Source of the DNA: an uncultured Candidatus Planktophila sp.
GTDB lineage: Bacteria > Actinomycetota > Actinomycetes > Nanopelagicales > Nanopelagicaceae
DNA: 33,978 nt
Assembly (NCBI GenBank): GCA_937975715.1
Contig: CALJUA010000101.1
Location: forward strand, 1-33,978
Reading direction: 5' to 3'
A model generated the notes under the pieces. That model made no database searches, was not told where the DNA came from, and saw only the letters and a list, made by a program, of their open reading frames with translations. The translations under genes were made by a program, and so were the position numbers. Positions 1 to 7,778 of this stretch are shown piece by piece. How positions within the stretch are numbered: position 1 is the first letter of the stretch; each line of letters begins with the position of its first letter.

Positions 1-324
1 AGTCTTACCTTCACCAGTGCGCATTTCAGCAATATTGCCCATGTGAAGCGCTGCTCCACCCATCAGCTGCACGTCGTAGTGGCGCTGACCAAGTGTGCGC
101 TTAGCAGCTTCGCGAACTACTGCAAAAGCTTCTGGAAGAATGTCATCGAGGGTCTCCCCCGCTGCAAGTCGCTTCTTAAATTCATCTGTCTTTGCTCGAA
201 GCGCATCATCGCTGAGCGGAGCGATAGAGCTCTCAAAGCTGTTGACCTTTTCGACCACCTTGCTGAGATCGCGAAGGATCTTGCCTTCGCCAGCACGCAT
301 GATTCGATCTAGAAGCTTTGACAT
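1..324 (-). CDS. secA: Preprotein translocase ATPase SecA, N-terminal part (runs off the window)
   Basis: SecA is the ATPase motor that pushes unfolded preproteins through the SecYEG channel. The 108 codons visible start MSKLLDRIMRAGEGK and contain the SecA helical N-terminus. A GQRHYDVQLMGG stretch at about residues 80-91 leads to MRTGEGKT, the Walker A motif of nucleotide-binding domain 1, at the window edge. The gene is cut by the window boundary, not truncated biologically. The ATG at 324 has an AAAGG Shine-Dalgarno-like site 8 nt upstream. It follows comF by 26 nt on the same strand. In mycobacteria hpf lies between comF and secA1; it is absent here. Whether this is the housekeeping SecA1 rather than SecA2 is inferred from that synteny. 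Confidence 0.95.
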   Translation of the reverse strand, partial: MSKLLDRIMRAGEGKILRDLSKVVEKVNSFESSIAPLSDDALRAKTDEFKKRLAAGETLDDILPEAFAVVREAAKRTLGQRHYDVQLMGGAALHMGNIAEMRTGEGKT

Positions 325-350
325 GGAGCAACCTTTCGGATGTGAGGCTC

Positions 351-1001
351 TTATCTTAACGGCTGGGCAACTGCGGCTGTTACGGCCCCAATCACCTGAA
401 TTCCCGCATATCTCAAGGCACGAGCCGCCTCGCAGAGGGTGGCACCTGTCGTTACTAGGTCATCGATAAGCACAACATTGCCATGCAATCCATGCTCCTT
501 TTCTACAACAAAGGCGCCTTCCAGATTATTCCAACGTTCTTGGAGATGGAGACCACTCTGATCTCTCACTTTTCGTGCGTGAACCAGTGGAGATACGAGT
601 GGAATGGAGTGCCTCGTAGAGGCAGCTTGAGAAACCTCTGCAATGAATTGTCGACCTCGCTGACGAGCTGCACTTTTGCGAGATGGAATTGGCACTAAGA
701 AATCTACCTTGTCTTTCCTCAAAAGATTCTCTAACGCATGAGTGATTGCCTGAGACACTAATTCGTCACAACTTTTAAAGTGCGACTCTTTCGCTCCGAG
801 AATAACTTTCTGGGCAACAGTGGAATAAATAACACTCGATGTGACGGTGATGTGATTCGATGGCAAATCTCCACACTTCGAAATGTAAATATGTGGATTC
901 CATCCGCGTCTACATCGAGAACAGATGGATAGGCCCAGTGCTCCACATGAGATACATCTCGAGGGAAAGAGAATCTCTTGCAAGCTTTCGAAAAACTCCA
1001 T
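351..1001 (-). CDS. ComF family phosphoribosyltransferase-like protein
   Basis: 216-residue ComF/GntX-type protein. Residues 16-30 carry a four-cysteine zinc-ribbon pattern (C16, C19, C27, C30), as in the double-zinc-ribbon N-terminus of the family. Residues 176-188 give the type I phosphoribosyltransferase PRPP loop VVLIDDLVTTGAT. In naturally competent bacteria ComF takes part in DNA uptake and processing. In actinobacteria its role is unclear, and no other competence gene is in view. The ATG at 1001 lies 29 nt after the mtrB stop, consistent with co-transcription with mtrAB. In relatives the lipoprotein gene lpqB usually lies between mtrB and comF; it is missing here. The family call is firm; the cellular role is unknown. 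Confidence 0.9.
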   Translation of the reverse strand: MEFFESLQEILFPSRCISCGALGLSICSRCRRGWNPHIYISKCGDLPSNHITVTSSVIYSTVAQKVILGAKESHFKSCDELVSQAITHALENLLRKDKVDFLVPIPSRKSAARQRGRQFIAEVSQAASTRHSIPLVSPLVHARKVRDQSGLHLQERWNNLEGAFVVEKEHGLHGNVVLIDDLVTTGATLCEAARALRYAGIQVIGAVTAAVAQPLR

Positions 1002-1030
1002 GGCTTATCTTGGCCAAAAGTTGATGTTAT

Positions 1031-2599
1031 TTACTGATAGAAAACTTCTTCGTGGAAATCTTCCGGGGTCGGTTTAATGGGACGACTATGAATTAAATCT
1101 CCGGCGTTACGCGGCAGAGTCAGCACAAAGTGCGCACCCTTTCCTGGGCGACCCCATGCATCGAGTTCACCATTGTGAAGTCGCGCATCTTCCAAGGCGA
1201 TAGAAAGCCCCAGTCCTGTTCCACCGCGGACACGTGCACGTGAAGGGTCTGCGCGCCAGAATCGGTCGAAGACGCGAATCAGAGATGATTCATCGAGACC
1301 AGTGCCGAAGTCGCGTACTCCGACAGCGACCTCGGTCTCTGTTGTCTTGATTTGAATCTCAATCGGGGTGCCATCGCAATGATCTAGTGCATTAGATAAA
1401 AGATTGCGCATAATCCGCTCTACACGGCGCATATCTGCCTTGACCGCAACAGTCGAGCTATCTGACTTGGTAGATACTCCTGAAGTCTTCTCATCGCTAT
1501 CGATACCGAGATCATGGACGCAACGTTTAATAAGGGCGATGAGATCAAATTCGACTGGTTCGAGAACAGCCACTTCGGCATCAAATCGGCTCACTTCGAG
1601 CAGATCTTCAAGTAAGCGCTCGAACCTATCGAGTTGAGCAACCAAAAGCTCTGCACTTCGTGCAACTGGCGCCTCAAAGGTGGTGCGGTGGTTGTAGATG
1701 ACCTCTGATGCCATTCGAAGGGTGGTCAGTGGTGTGCGAAGTTCGTGAGAAACATCGGATACAAATCGCTGCTGCACTCGAGACAGGTTCTCAAGGCGTG
1801 TAATTTGCTGTTCGATGGACTCAGCCATTTCATTAAATGAATGAGCAAGAGTCGCAAGTTCATCTTTCGATGTAATAGGCACTCGGAGATCAAAATCTCC
1901 CTGTGTAAATTGCTTGGCAACTGCCGCTGCCTCCCGCACCGGGCGGACAACTTGGCGAACCACGAGCCATGTAATCAACGCGATGAGGAAGATCAGAGCA
2001 AAACCTGTAACTAAAAGTGAGTTTTGGATCAATTTCATCGTTGATGCTTGATTGGCTAGTGAGAAGACCACGTACATTTCATATCGACCAGCACCTGGAA
2101 TATCGATTCGATTTCCTACAAAGAGTGAATCAACTCCTTCTCCAGAAAAATACCTTAATTTTCCATATTCATATTGCAGGCTTGAGTCCTTCAAAATTTT
2201 CGCTCTTACGCTCGAAGGAATTGACTCAGGCATTGCCCCATTGGAGGTCATCTCGTAATTTACTTTGGAAGTCTTTGTTGTGGGTGTCTTGACGATAATG
2301 ACTTCACGTCGCTGTTCTTTAATTCCCTGGGTCGTGGCATCAACAACAATCTCAGCGAGAATCTTCTTGCGTTCATCAACGTTCTTACCTTGAGAAATCA
2401 AGAGTTGGTACTGCGCATTGAAGAACGCCAAACGTGCTTCGGCGATTGAGGAATTGAGGTTTACTGAGCGAATACCGTCAGAAAGTCGAGAGTAGAGAGC
2501 TGAACCCGTAAGCCAAACGACACAAAGTGAGAGAAGAATCGTGGAAGTAACGACTTTGGCGCCAAGAGATCGCTGAAAGGCAAGACGAAGTCTTGTCAT
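1031..2599 (-). CDS. mtrB: Sensor histidine kinase MtrB
   Basis: Membrane histidine kinase that phosphorylates MtrA. In actinobacteria this pair links the cell envelope and division state to gene expression. From the ATG at 2599 (522 aa) there is a TM helix at about 15-37, an extracytoplasmic sensor region at about 38-190, and TM2 at about 194-214. Then come HAMP (about 215-270), the H-box with VSDVSHELRTPL (His285), the N-box NLLSNALDH near 399-407, DFGTGL near 430-435 and GGTGLGLS near 459-466. All catalytic boxes are intact. The frame is also open from a TTG at 2629, inside mtrA. I prefer the ATG because it lies 1 nt after the mtrA stop and gives a short basic N-terminus before TM1, though no strong ribosome site decides it. 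The accessory lipoprotein LpqB is not encoded next door. Confidence 0.93.
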   Translation of the reverse strand: MTRLRLAFQRSLGAKVVTSTILLSLCVVWLTGSALYSRLSDGIRSVNLNSSIAEARLAFFNAQYQLLISQGKNVDERKKILAEIVVDATTQGIKEQRREVIIVKTPTTKTSKVNYEMTSNGAMPESIPSSVRAKILKDSSLQYEYGKLRYFSGEGVDSLFVGNRIDIPGAGRYEMYVVFSLANQASTMKLIQNSLLVTGFALIFLIALITWLVVRQVVRPVREAAAVAKQFTQGDFDLRVPITSKDELATLAHSFNEMAESIEQQITRLENLSRVQQRFVSDVSHELRTPLTTLRMASEVIYNHRTTFEAPVARSAELLVAQLDRFERLLEDLLEVSRFDAEVAVLEPVEFDLIALIKRCVHDLGIDSDEKTSGVSTKSDSSTVAVKADMRRVERIMRNLLSNALDHCDGTPIEIQIKTTETEVAVGVRDFGTGLDESSLIRVFDRFWRADPSRARVRGGTGLGLSIALEDARLHNGELDAWGRPGKGAHFVLTLPRNAGDLIHSRPIKPTPEDFHEEVFYQ

Positions 2600-2600
2600 T

Positions 2601-3281
2601 CTATGAAGTGCCGCCTGCCTTATATCCAACTCCGCGAACAGTCATCACAATCTCTGGATGCTCGGGATCATGTTCGATTTTTGAACGGAGGCGCTGAACG
2701 TGAACATTGACGAGGCGGGTATCGGTAGAGTGACGGTAACCCCAAACCTCGCTAAGAAGCGCGTCGCGCGTAAATACTCGACCTGGATCTTTGGCAAGCG
2801 CTACGAGCAGATCAAACTCAAGGCGCGTCAAGGTAATAATCTTCGGTCCGCGGTGAACCTCATGAGCTGTCACATCAATTGTGAGATCGCCGATTGAGAG
2901 GATCCCCGTGACATCGGCATTGGTGCGGCGAAGACGTGTACGAATACGTGCAATGAGCTCTGCCTCATCGCGGAAAGGCTTCTGCATGTAGTCATCAGCG
3001 CCAGCTTCGAGTCCTCGAACGATGTCGAGGGTTTCACCCTTCGCGCTAAGCATCACGATCGGCACAACTGATTCTTTGCGAATCAGTGTGCAGACCTCGA
3101 TGCCATCTATTCCTGGAAGCATCACATCGAGGAGTACGAGGTCTGGAGGATTATTTCTAAATGCCTCAAGCGCCTCGTCTCCACGATTGACGAGATCTAC
3201 ATCAAAGCCTGAACTTGTAAGAACAATTCCAAGCATCTCTGCAAGATCTAAATCGTCATCGACGACCAGGATTCGTGCCAT
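2601..3281 (-). CDS. mtrA: Response regulator MtrA (OmpR/PhoB family)
   Basis: 226-residue DNA-binding response regulator. The receiver domain (about 1-117) has the acidic pocket DDD at 8-10, phosphoacceptor Asp52 in LLDVMLPG, Ser79 and Lys101. The C-terminal winged helix (about 128-225) contains LTRLEFDLL and VHVQRLRSKIE and ends with RGVGYKAG, a pattern typical of MtrA/RegX3 proteins. It sits between ahcY and mtrB: its ATG follows the ahcY TAA with no spacer, so translation is probably coupled. In mycobacteria MtrA is essential and acts on replication, division and cell-wall genes; a similar role here is inferred. Identification as MtrA rests on sequence plus the ahcY-mtrA-mtrB order. Confidence 0.95.
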   Translation of the reverse strand: MARILVVDDDLDLAEMLGIVLTSSGFDVDLVNRGDEALEAFRNNPPDLVLLDVMLPGIDGIEVCTLIRKESVVPIVMLSAKGETLDIVRGLEAGADDYMQKPFRDEAELIARIRTRLRRTNADVTGILSIGDLTIDVTAHEVHRGPKIITLTRLEFDLLVALAKDPGRVFTRDALLSEVWGYRHSTDTRLVNVHVQRLRSKIEHDPEHPEIVMTVRGVGYKAGGTS

Positions 3282-4559
3282 TTATGAACCGTGCTCCCAT
3301 GAGTTGAGGTACAACTCTTGTGCAGGTGTAAGTGTGTCGATATTGCCGCCCATTGACTTGAGCTTGAGTGATGCAACTTCCTTATCGATATATGAAGGAA
3401 CTTCGTGAACTCCAGCTGGCAGGTTCTTAGCTTCCTTTACAAGGTATTCAGCTGTGAGAGCCTGATCAGAGAATGACATATCCATTACTGATGCTGGGTG
3501 GCCTTCTGCTGCACCAAGGTTAACAAGGCGACCTTCTGCAATGAGGAGCAGGCGACGTCCATCAGCGAGTACGTACTCATCCGTCTGGTGACGCATCTTT
3601 GAATTCTTTGTCTTTGCATTCTGCTCGAGCCATGCAACATCGATTTCAATATCGAAGTGACCTGAGTTAGCCATGATTGCGCCATCCTTCATGACTGCGA
3701 AGTGCTCTTCGCGAAGAACATCGCGGTTGCCTGTGACAGTAATGAAGACATCGCCAACCTTTGCAGCCTCTGTCATTGGCATGACACGGTACCCCTGCAT
3801 CATTGCGTCGAGAGCTTTAGTTGGATCGATTTCAGTGACGATGACATCTGCGCCCATACCCTTTGCGCGCTCTGCAACACCCTTACCGCAGTAACCGAAA
3901 CCTGCGACAACAAGAACACGACCTGCAAGTAAGAAGTTAGTTGCGCGGAAGACTGCATCGAGAGTCGATTGACCTGTTCCGAAACGGTTGTCGAACATGT
4001 GCTTTGTATCTGTGTCATTGACCGCAATCATTGGGAATGTCAGCGCGCCATCTTTAGCCATCTGGTTGAGGCGAATAACGCCTGTGGTTGTCTCTTCGCA
4101 TCCACCAGAAATATTAGGAAGAAGCTCGCGACGTGTTGTGTGAAGTGTGTTGACGAGGTCGCAACCATCATCGAAGACCTGATGAGGTTCGATATCAAGC
4201 GATGCGTTGATGTGTGCGTAGTAGCCATCACGATCGACTGCATTGCGAGCAAATACTGAAATTCCATATTCGTGCACTAATGCAGCAGCTGTGTCATCCT
4301 GTGTAGAAAGTGGGTTTGATGCACAGAGTGCGATCTCTGCTCCACCCGCCTTGAGAACGCGCATCAAGTTTGCTGTCTCAGTCGTGACGTGCATACATGC
4401 TGAGATGCGCACACCGGTAAATGGCTGTGTCTTCTCAAAGCGTTCGCGAATCTGTGCAAGAACAGGCATATTGCGCTCTGCCCATTCGATGCGCTTGCGA
4501 CCAGCAGCGGCAAGTGATGCATCTGCAATATCGTGCTTAGGAACGGTAGTTACTGACAT
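3282..4559 (-). CDS. ahcY: Adenosylhomocysteinase (S-adenosylhomocysteine hydrolase)
   Basis: NAD-dependent enzyme that splits S-adenosylhomocysteine into adenosine and homocysteine, removing the inhibitory product of methyltransferases and feeding methionine resynthesis. Of 425 residues, the substrate domain includes ACMHVTTETANL (54-65) and EETTTG (155-160). The Rossmann dinucleotide motif GFGYCGKG is at 220-227, and the C-terminal part has NLGAAEGHPASVMDMSF. At 425 residues it is the short form without the insertion found in mycobacterial enzymes of about 490 residues. The ATG at 4559 has a GGGAG ribosome site 6 nt upstream. A terminator-like hairpin lies just before that site, so expression may be controlled in the leader. 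tmk, which separates sahH from mtrA in mycobacteria, is absent. Confidence 0.96.
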   Translation of the reverse strand: MSVTTVPKHDIADASLAAAGRKRIEWAERNMPVLAQIRERFEKTQPFTGVRISACMHVTTETANLMRVLKAGGAEIALCASNPLSTQDDTAAALVHEYGISVFARNAVDRDGYYAHINASLDIEPHQVFDDGCDLVNTLHTTRRELLPNISGGCEETTTGVIRLNQMAKDGALTFPMIAVNDTDTKHMFDNRFGTGQSTLDAVFRATNFLLAGRVLVVAGFGYCGKGVAERAKGMGADVIVTEIDPTKALDAMMQGYRVMPMTEAAKVGDVFITVTGNRDVLREEHFAVMKDGAIMANSGHFDIEIDVAWLEQNAKTKNSKMRHQTDEYVLADGRRLLLIAEGRLVNLGAAEGHPASVMDMSFSDQALTAEYLVKEAKNLPAGVHEVPSYIDKEVASLKLKSMGGNIDTLTPAQELYLNSWEHGS

Positions 4560-4569
4560 TTATATCTCC

Positions 4570-4680
4570 CTCAATAGGCTCTTAAAAAGGCCCCAACTAT
4601 TAGTGGGCTCTTCTATTTTTCGCTTGACCTTCGGCGTAGGGCTCTACTGTGCTGATCGGCTATGGGAATAGATTACTAGC
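4570..4680 (-). promoter_or_regulatory. ahcY leader: possible promoter plus attenuator-like region
   Basis: The 148-nt gap before ahcY holds a possible -10 (TAATCT, 4670-4675), without a clear -35. About 55 nt of leader follows, then a GC-rich hairpin with a T-tract that ends only about 25 nt before the start codon. Promoter, leader, terminator hairpin and ribosome site in that order is the layout of transcription attenuators and riboswitches. I compared it by eye with the SAM-I/IV, SAM-II and SAH aptamer consensus patterns and saw no match. Function is inference. Confidence 0.3.
4584..4610 (-). terminator. Hairpin with T-tracts on both sides, between manB and ahcY
   Basis: GCCC/GGGC arms at 4590-4593 and 4605-4608 enclose an imperfect stem (ACT/AGT with single-base bulges) and a 3-nt loop. 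On the minus strand the stem is followed at once by CTTTTT; on the plus strand by TCTTCTATTTTT. It could end transcripts reading out of manB, or act as an attenuator for ahcY. No plus-strand gene ends here. Confidence 0.45.
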
Positions 4681-4707
4681 CCAAGGCTGGAAAGGCAGAA
4701 TTAAGGC

Positions 4708-6060
4708 TTAGGCGCGAATGGTGTTGAGAACAGCATCGCGAATAGCTGCCATCTCTTGTGCAGTTGTAGCCTCAACGTTGAGTCGAAGGAGAGGTTCAGT
4801 ATTTGAGGCGCGCAAGTTGAACCACCATGTATCACCAGTGACAGTTAATCCATCTAGGTGATCGAGTTCTACGCCCTCCATTGCTCCGTACTGATCTTCA
4901 ATTTTCTTTGTTGAAGCAACCGCGTCGCTCACCTTCGAATTAATTTCACCGCTAGAGAAGTAGCGATTAAATGGTGCTAGAAGCTGAGATAGCGGAACTT
5001 CATTTTCACCGAGCGCTGCAATCGCGTGGAGTGCAGCCAACATTCCTGAATCTGCGCGCCAGAAGTCACGGAAGTAGAAGTGGCCTGAGTGCTCACCACC
5101 AAATACTGCTCCGGTCTCTGCCATGAGCTTCTTAATATACGAGTGACCTACTCGTGAGCGAACTGCGGTGCCGCCATTTTCTTCGACAACTTCACGAACT
5201 GCTTTCGATGAAATGAGGTTATAGATAATTGTTGAGGTTGGATACTTTGCGAGTTCGCGAGTAGCTATCAAAGCAGTGAGTGCGGATGGGTTGACGAGCT
5301 CGCCCTTCTCGTCGACCAAGAAGCAGCGATCCGCATCGCCATCAAATGCAAGACCGATATCTGCCTTCTTCTTCTTTACCTCTGCCTGTAAATCTTTGAG
5401 GTTCTCTGGATCGATGGGATTAGCCTCGTGATTAGGAAAGGTTCCATCGAGTTCGTAGTACATCTCTGTCACATCTGCGTTGAGACGAGAGAAAACAGCG
5501 GGCGCTGTATATCCTGCCATTCCATTGCCAGCGTCAATCACAATCTTTAGTGGTCGTGTCTGGGAGAGATCTACGAGCTGAAGAAGATGCGATACATACT
5601 CTTCCAGCATCTCTTGGCGACGTTCCAAACCCACTTGAGAAAGTGCAAGCGGTGAACCTTCGTTTACAAATTTCTCAATAGTGAGAAGTCCAGATTCTTT
5701 ACCAATCGGACGCGCACCGCTGAGACACATCTTGATTCCGTTATATGCAGCTGGGTTGTGGCTAGCTGTAAACATTGCGCCAGGAAGATTGAGTTTGCCT
5801 GCTGCAAAGTAGAGCATATCTGTTGAAGCGAGGCCGATGCGGATTACATCGAGTCCTTGAGATGTAACACCCGCACTAAAGGCATCTGCCAGAGTGGGAG
5901 ATGAAGGACGCATATCTTCACCAATAACAACTGTTCCTGGTTCGCGCTCTAGTTTGAGAAAGCGCGCAAAAGCGGCACCTACTGCAAATGTAAATTCAGA
6001 TGTAATTTCACCATCGACAAGTCCGCGAATGTCATAGGCTTTAAAGATTGATGCGCTCAT
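4708..6060 (-). CDS. manB: Phosphomannomutase/phosphoglucomutase (alpha-D-phosphohexomutase family)
   Basis: Interconverts hexose 6-phosphate and 1-phosphate, probably mannose phosphates for GDP-mannose and envelope glycans. The 450 residues hold all four family signatures: the phosphoserine loop FTASHNPAAYNG (Ser100), the Mg-binding DGDADR (Asp240, 242, 244), the sugar-specificity loop GGEHSGH at 321-327, and the C-terminal phosphate-binding RASNTEP at 417-423. Family members are usually about 450-470 residues, so it is full length. The GEHSGH form occurs in bifunctional PMM/PGM enzymes. It lies 24 nt after DUF3499, an order conserved in actinobacteria. A TACTAT hexamer ends 6 nt before the ATG, suggesting its own leaderless transcript. 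manA, often next to it, is not here. Confidence 0.94.
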   Translation of the reverse strand: MSASIFKAYDIRGLVDGEITSEFTFAVGAAFARFLKLEREPGTVVIGEDMRPSSPTLADAFSAGVTSQGLDVIRIGLASTDMLYFAAGKLNLPGAMFTASHNPAAYNGIKMCLSGARPIGKESGLLTIEKFVNEGSPLALSQVGLERRQEMLEEYVSHLLQLVDLSQTRPLKIVIDAGNGMAGYTAPAVFSRLNADVTEMYYELDGTFPNHEANPIDPENLKDLQAEVKKKKADIGLAFDGDADRCFLVDEKGELVNPSALTALIATRELAKYPTSTIIYNLISSKAVREVVEENGGTAVRSRVGHSYIKKLMAETGAVFGGEHSGHFYFRDFWRADSGMLAALHAIAALGENEVPLSQLLAPFNRYFSSGEINSKVSDAVASTKKIEDQYGAMEGVELDHLDGLTVTGDTWWFNLRASNTEPLLRLNVEATTAQEMAAIRDAVLNTIRA

Positions 6061-6066
6061 GCGCTA

Positions 6067-6072
6067 ATAGTA
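6067..6072 (-). promoter_or_regulatory. -10 hexamer TACTAT for manB (leaderless geometry)
   Basis: TACTAT on the minus strand is separated from the manB ATG by 6 nt, so transcription would begin at or next to the start codon. No Shine-Dalgarno sequence is present and no convincing -35 was seen. Confidence 0.5.
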
Positions 6073-6084
6073 AGAGGTTAAATA

Positions 6085-6447
6085 CTAAGAAGGAACCGCA
6101 CGAAGGTGGCCACGTCGACCAACTTGTGCAACTGATGTAGTACCAGTCTCGGGTGTCTGATCTTGATGAGCTCGTGCAACCTCACGCACTGCATCTGCAA
6201 TCGCCATCAAATCATCTTCGCTCGGTCCAACGCCTTGAGAATTAAGAGTCTCGCGTTCAACGCTCCAACCATTGGGGACTGTTAATCGAGCAGCATGACG
6301 TTCGCAGAGGTCATAAGCATGCGGCTCGGAGAATGTTGCTATCGGGCCCAGCACTGCGCGCGAGTCGGCGTAGATGTAGGTAAGAGTCATCGTCGCGGCA
6401 GCTCTGCAGCTGACTCGAGAGCAGGGGCGACCTGTCAATGAACTCAT
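6085..6447 (-). CDS. DUF3499 family protein (actinobacterial)
   Basis: 120-residue protein of the actinobacteria-specific DUF3499 family. The recognisable core is CSRVSC (residues 9-14), TLTYIYADSRAVLGP (21-36) and YDLCERHAARLTVP (45-58). The CxxxxC and CxxH pairs look like a small zinc site, which is inference. The function of the family is not known to me. Residues 60-120 are less conserved in type, with an acidic helix (EDDLMAIADAVREVA) and a basic tail. Its place between envelope genes (DUF5719, glycosyltransferase) and phosphomannomutase is conserved in actinobacteria, so a link to envelope glycans or their control by WhiB is plausible. The ATG at 6447 is preceded by TAATCT and 7 nt, fitting leaderless expression. 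Confidence 0.85.
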   Translation of the reverse strand: MSSLTGRPCSRVSCRAAATMTLTYIYADSRAVLGPIATFSEPHAYDLCERHAARLTVPNGWSVERETLNSQGVGPSEDDLMAIADAVREVARAHQDQTPETGTTSVAQVGRRGHLRAVPS

Positions 6448-6454
6448 AGATGAA

Positions 6455-6460
6455 AGATTA
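6455..6460 (-). promoter_or_regulatory. -10 hexamer TAATCT for DUF3499 gene (leaderless geometry)
   Basis: TAATCT lies 7 nt before the DUF3499 ATG at 6447 in the 32-nt gap after the DUF5719 gene. No ribosome site is visible. Confidence 0.45.
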
Positions 6461-6479
6461 GTGGGCGAGGCTATGAAAG

Positions 6480-7778
6480 CTATGGAATCAACACTCTGAT
6501 ATTTGAACGAGGTATTGAGGTACGGGTAAGAACGCTTCCAGTCACCAATGGGGCGTAACCAAATCCACTCTTTGAGGCGATGAGAGCTGCGCCATAAGTT
6601 TGAGCAGATCGCTTTGTAACTGTAAATGAGCGAGTGCGTTCAGAGATTTGATAAGTTGCAATATCGCTACCTCGCACCGTGATCTTCTGCTTCTTACCTG
6701 CAATTGATGTGAGCTCGAGATCGACAGAGATTTCGTCTCCGGTGAATACCAGCAAAGGAGCAAGGCCAGTTGTGGCAAATGTGCCATTCTGTAGCTCTGG
6801 AACACCGGTGCTCCACAAGAAATCGGTCTTTCCTTGTGATTGAGTCTTTGTAAAGACTGAAGCCACAAATGGACGATCTGCTGTGAGATGGAGCGCAAAT
6901 TTTCCTGACTGCATAATGACATCGAGCGGAAGGTCAACAACTTTTCCTGCCGGAATCATCTTTCCATCAATACCAACTGGAGAGAATGTTCCATCAGTGG
7001 ATTTAATTTCGACACCGATTTGAGCTCCGACTTCTCCGGGAATCAGAATGCGCAAAGTATGCGGAAGTGATGTCTTCTTTCCAGTCTGCTGTGGGACGGC
7101 AGGAATGACGAGAGACTTTGCTGCATTTTCGACTGGGTTAACAGTATCTCCGCCGAGAGCTTGTAAGCCACGACCTCGTTCATCTGTCACAAAGGCATTT
7201 ACTCGACCGGTTTGAGGAACGACATGAATCGCTATTGATTTAGATCCCGGTGCCAAAGATGCTAACTGCGTTGTGATAAAGGAATTGGCTTTCACCGCAA
7301 AAACTTGCTCTGCCTGAACTCCATTTTCAGTAAAGACGGTAACGCCAACAAGGGCTTTGCCCAAACCGCTATTTACAATTGTGAGTGAACCCTTGGAAGT
7401 GACATCCGCAGTAGCTCCAACAAACCATTGAGATGTCACAGGTGCAAGGCAAGTGACTCCTCCTGCCCATACTCCAGTGCGGACTTGCCACATCAGAGGA
7501 GTAACTGATTGCGCATCAATTACCGTTGCCTGCGCACCTCCGGCTAATCGACGAGTGCGAGACTCCTTAAAGGCCATCGTTGATACACCAGTTTTGCGAA
7601 TCAGCAATTTAGGCGAAGTCAGAGAGATGACTGAACTCTGTCCGCTTTGATTTGGCGGACAGACAACAGCTGGATAGCTCTCTGAAAATCGATTGTTCTT
7701 GGTTGTAAAACTGACCACATTGCTAAAGAGAATAACTGCGAGGAAAGCTGCTGAGAGCTGAATGAGGCGATTTTTCAT
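6480..7778 (-). CDS. DUF5719 family exported/anchored protein
   Basis: 432-residue protein with an N-terminal hydrophobic helix (about 5-24, after MKNR) that acts as a signal peptide or membrane anchor. The remainder is beta-rich and extracytoplasmic, with repeated segments such as SKGSLTIVNSGLGKALVGV that resemble Ig-like strands. By sequence style and position it matches the actinobacterial DUF5719 family. Its ATG overlaps the stop codon of the upstream glycosyltransferase by 1 nt (TAATG), so the two are translationally coupled and probably work together at the membrane. No catalytic motif is visible. A role in envelope glycan assembly is inferred from this coupling only. Confidence 0.75.
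   Translation of the reverse strand: MKNRLIQLSAAFLAVILFSNVVSFTTKNNRFSESYPAVVCPPNQSGQSSVISLTSPKLLIRKTGVSTMAFKESRTRRLAGGAQATVIDAQSVTPLMWQVRTGVWAGGVTCLAPVTSQWFVGATADVTSKGSLTIVNSGLGKALVGVTVFTENGVQAEQVFAVKANSFITTQLASLAPGSKSIAIHVVPQTGRVNAFVTDERGRGLQALGGDTVNPVENAAKSLVIPAVPQQTGKKTSLPHTLRILIPGEVGAQIGVEIKSTDGTFSPVGIDGKMIPAGKVVDLPLDVIMQSGKFALHLTADRPFVASVFTKTQSQGKTDFLWSTGVPELQNGTFATTGLAPLLVFTGDEISVDLELTSIAGKKQKITVRGSDIATYQISERTRSFTVTKRSAQTYGAALIASKSGFGYAPLVTGSVLTRTSIPRSNIRVLIP

Noticed and set aside
43..312. Plus-strand open frames opposite secA
   Set aside because: The minus strand encodes a clear SecA N-terminus with Walker A; the plus-strand translation has no recognisable family.
3022..3408. Plus-strand open frames opposite mtrA and ahcY (also similar ones opposite most genes)
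   Set aside because: Ser/Arg-rich translations without family resemblance, overlapping well-identified genes on the other strand.
4560..4707. Known SAM or SAH riboswitch before ahcY
   Set aside because: No match by eye to the SAM-I/IV core or the SAH aptamer. Only the attenuator-like layout is reported.
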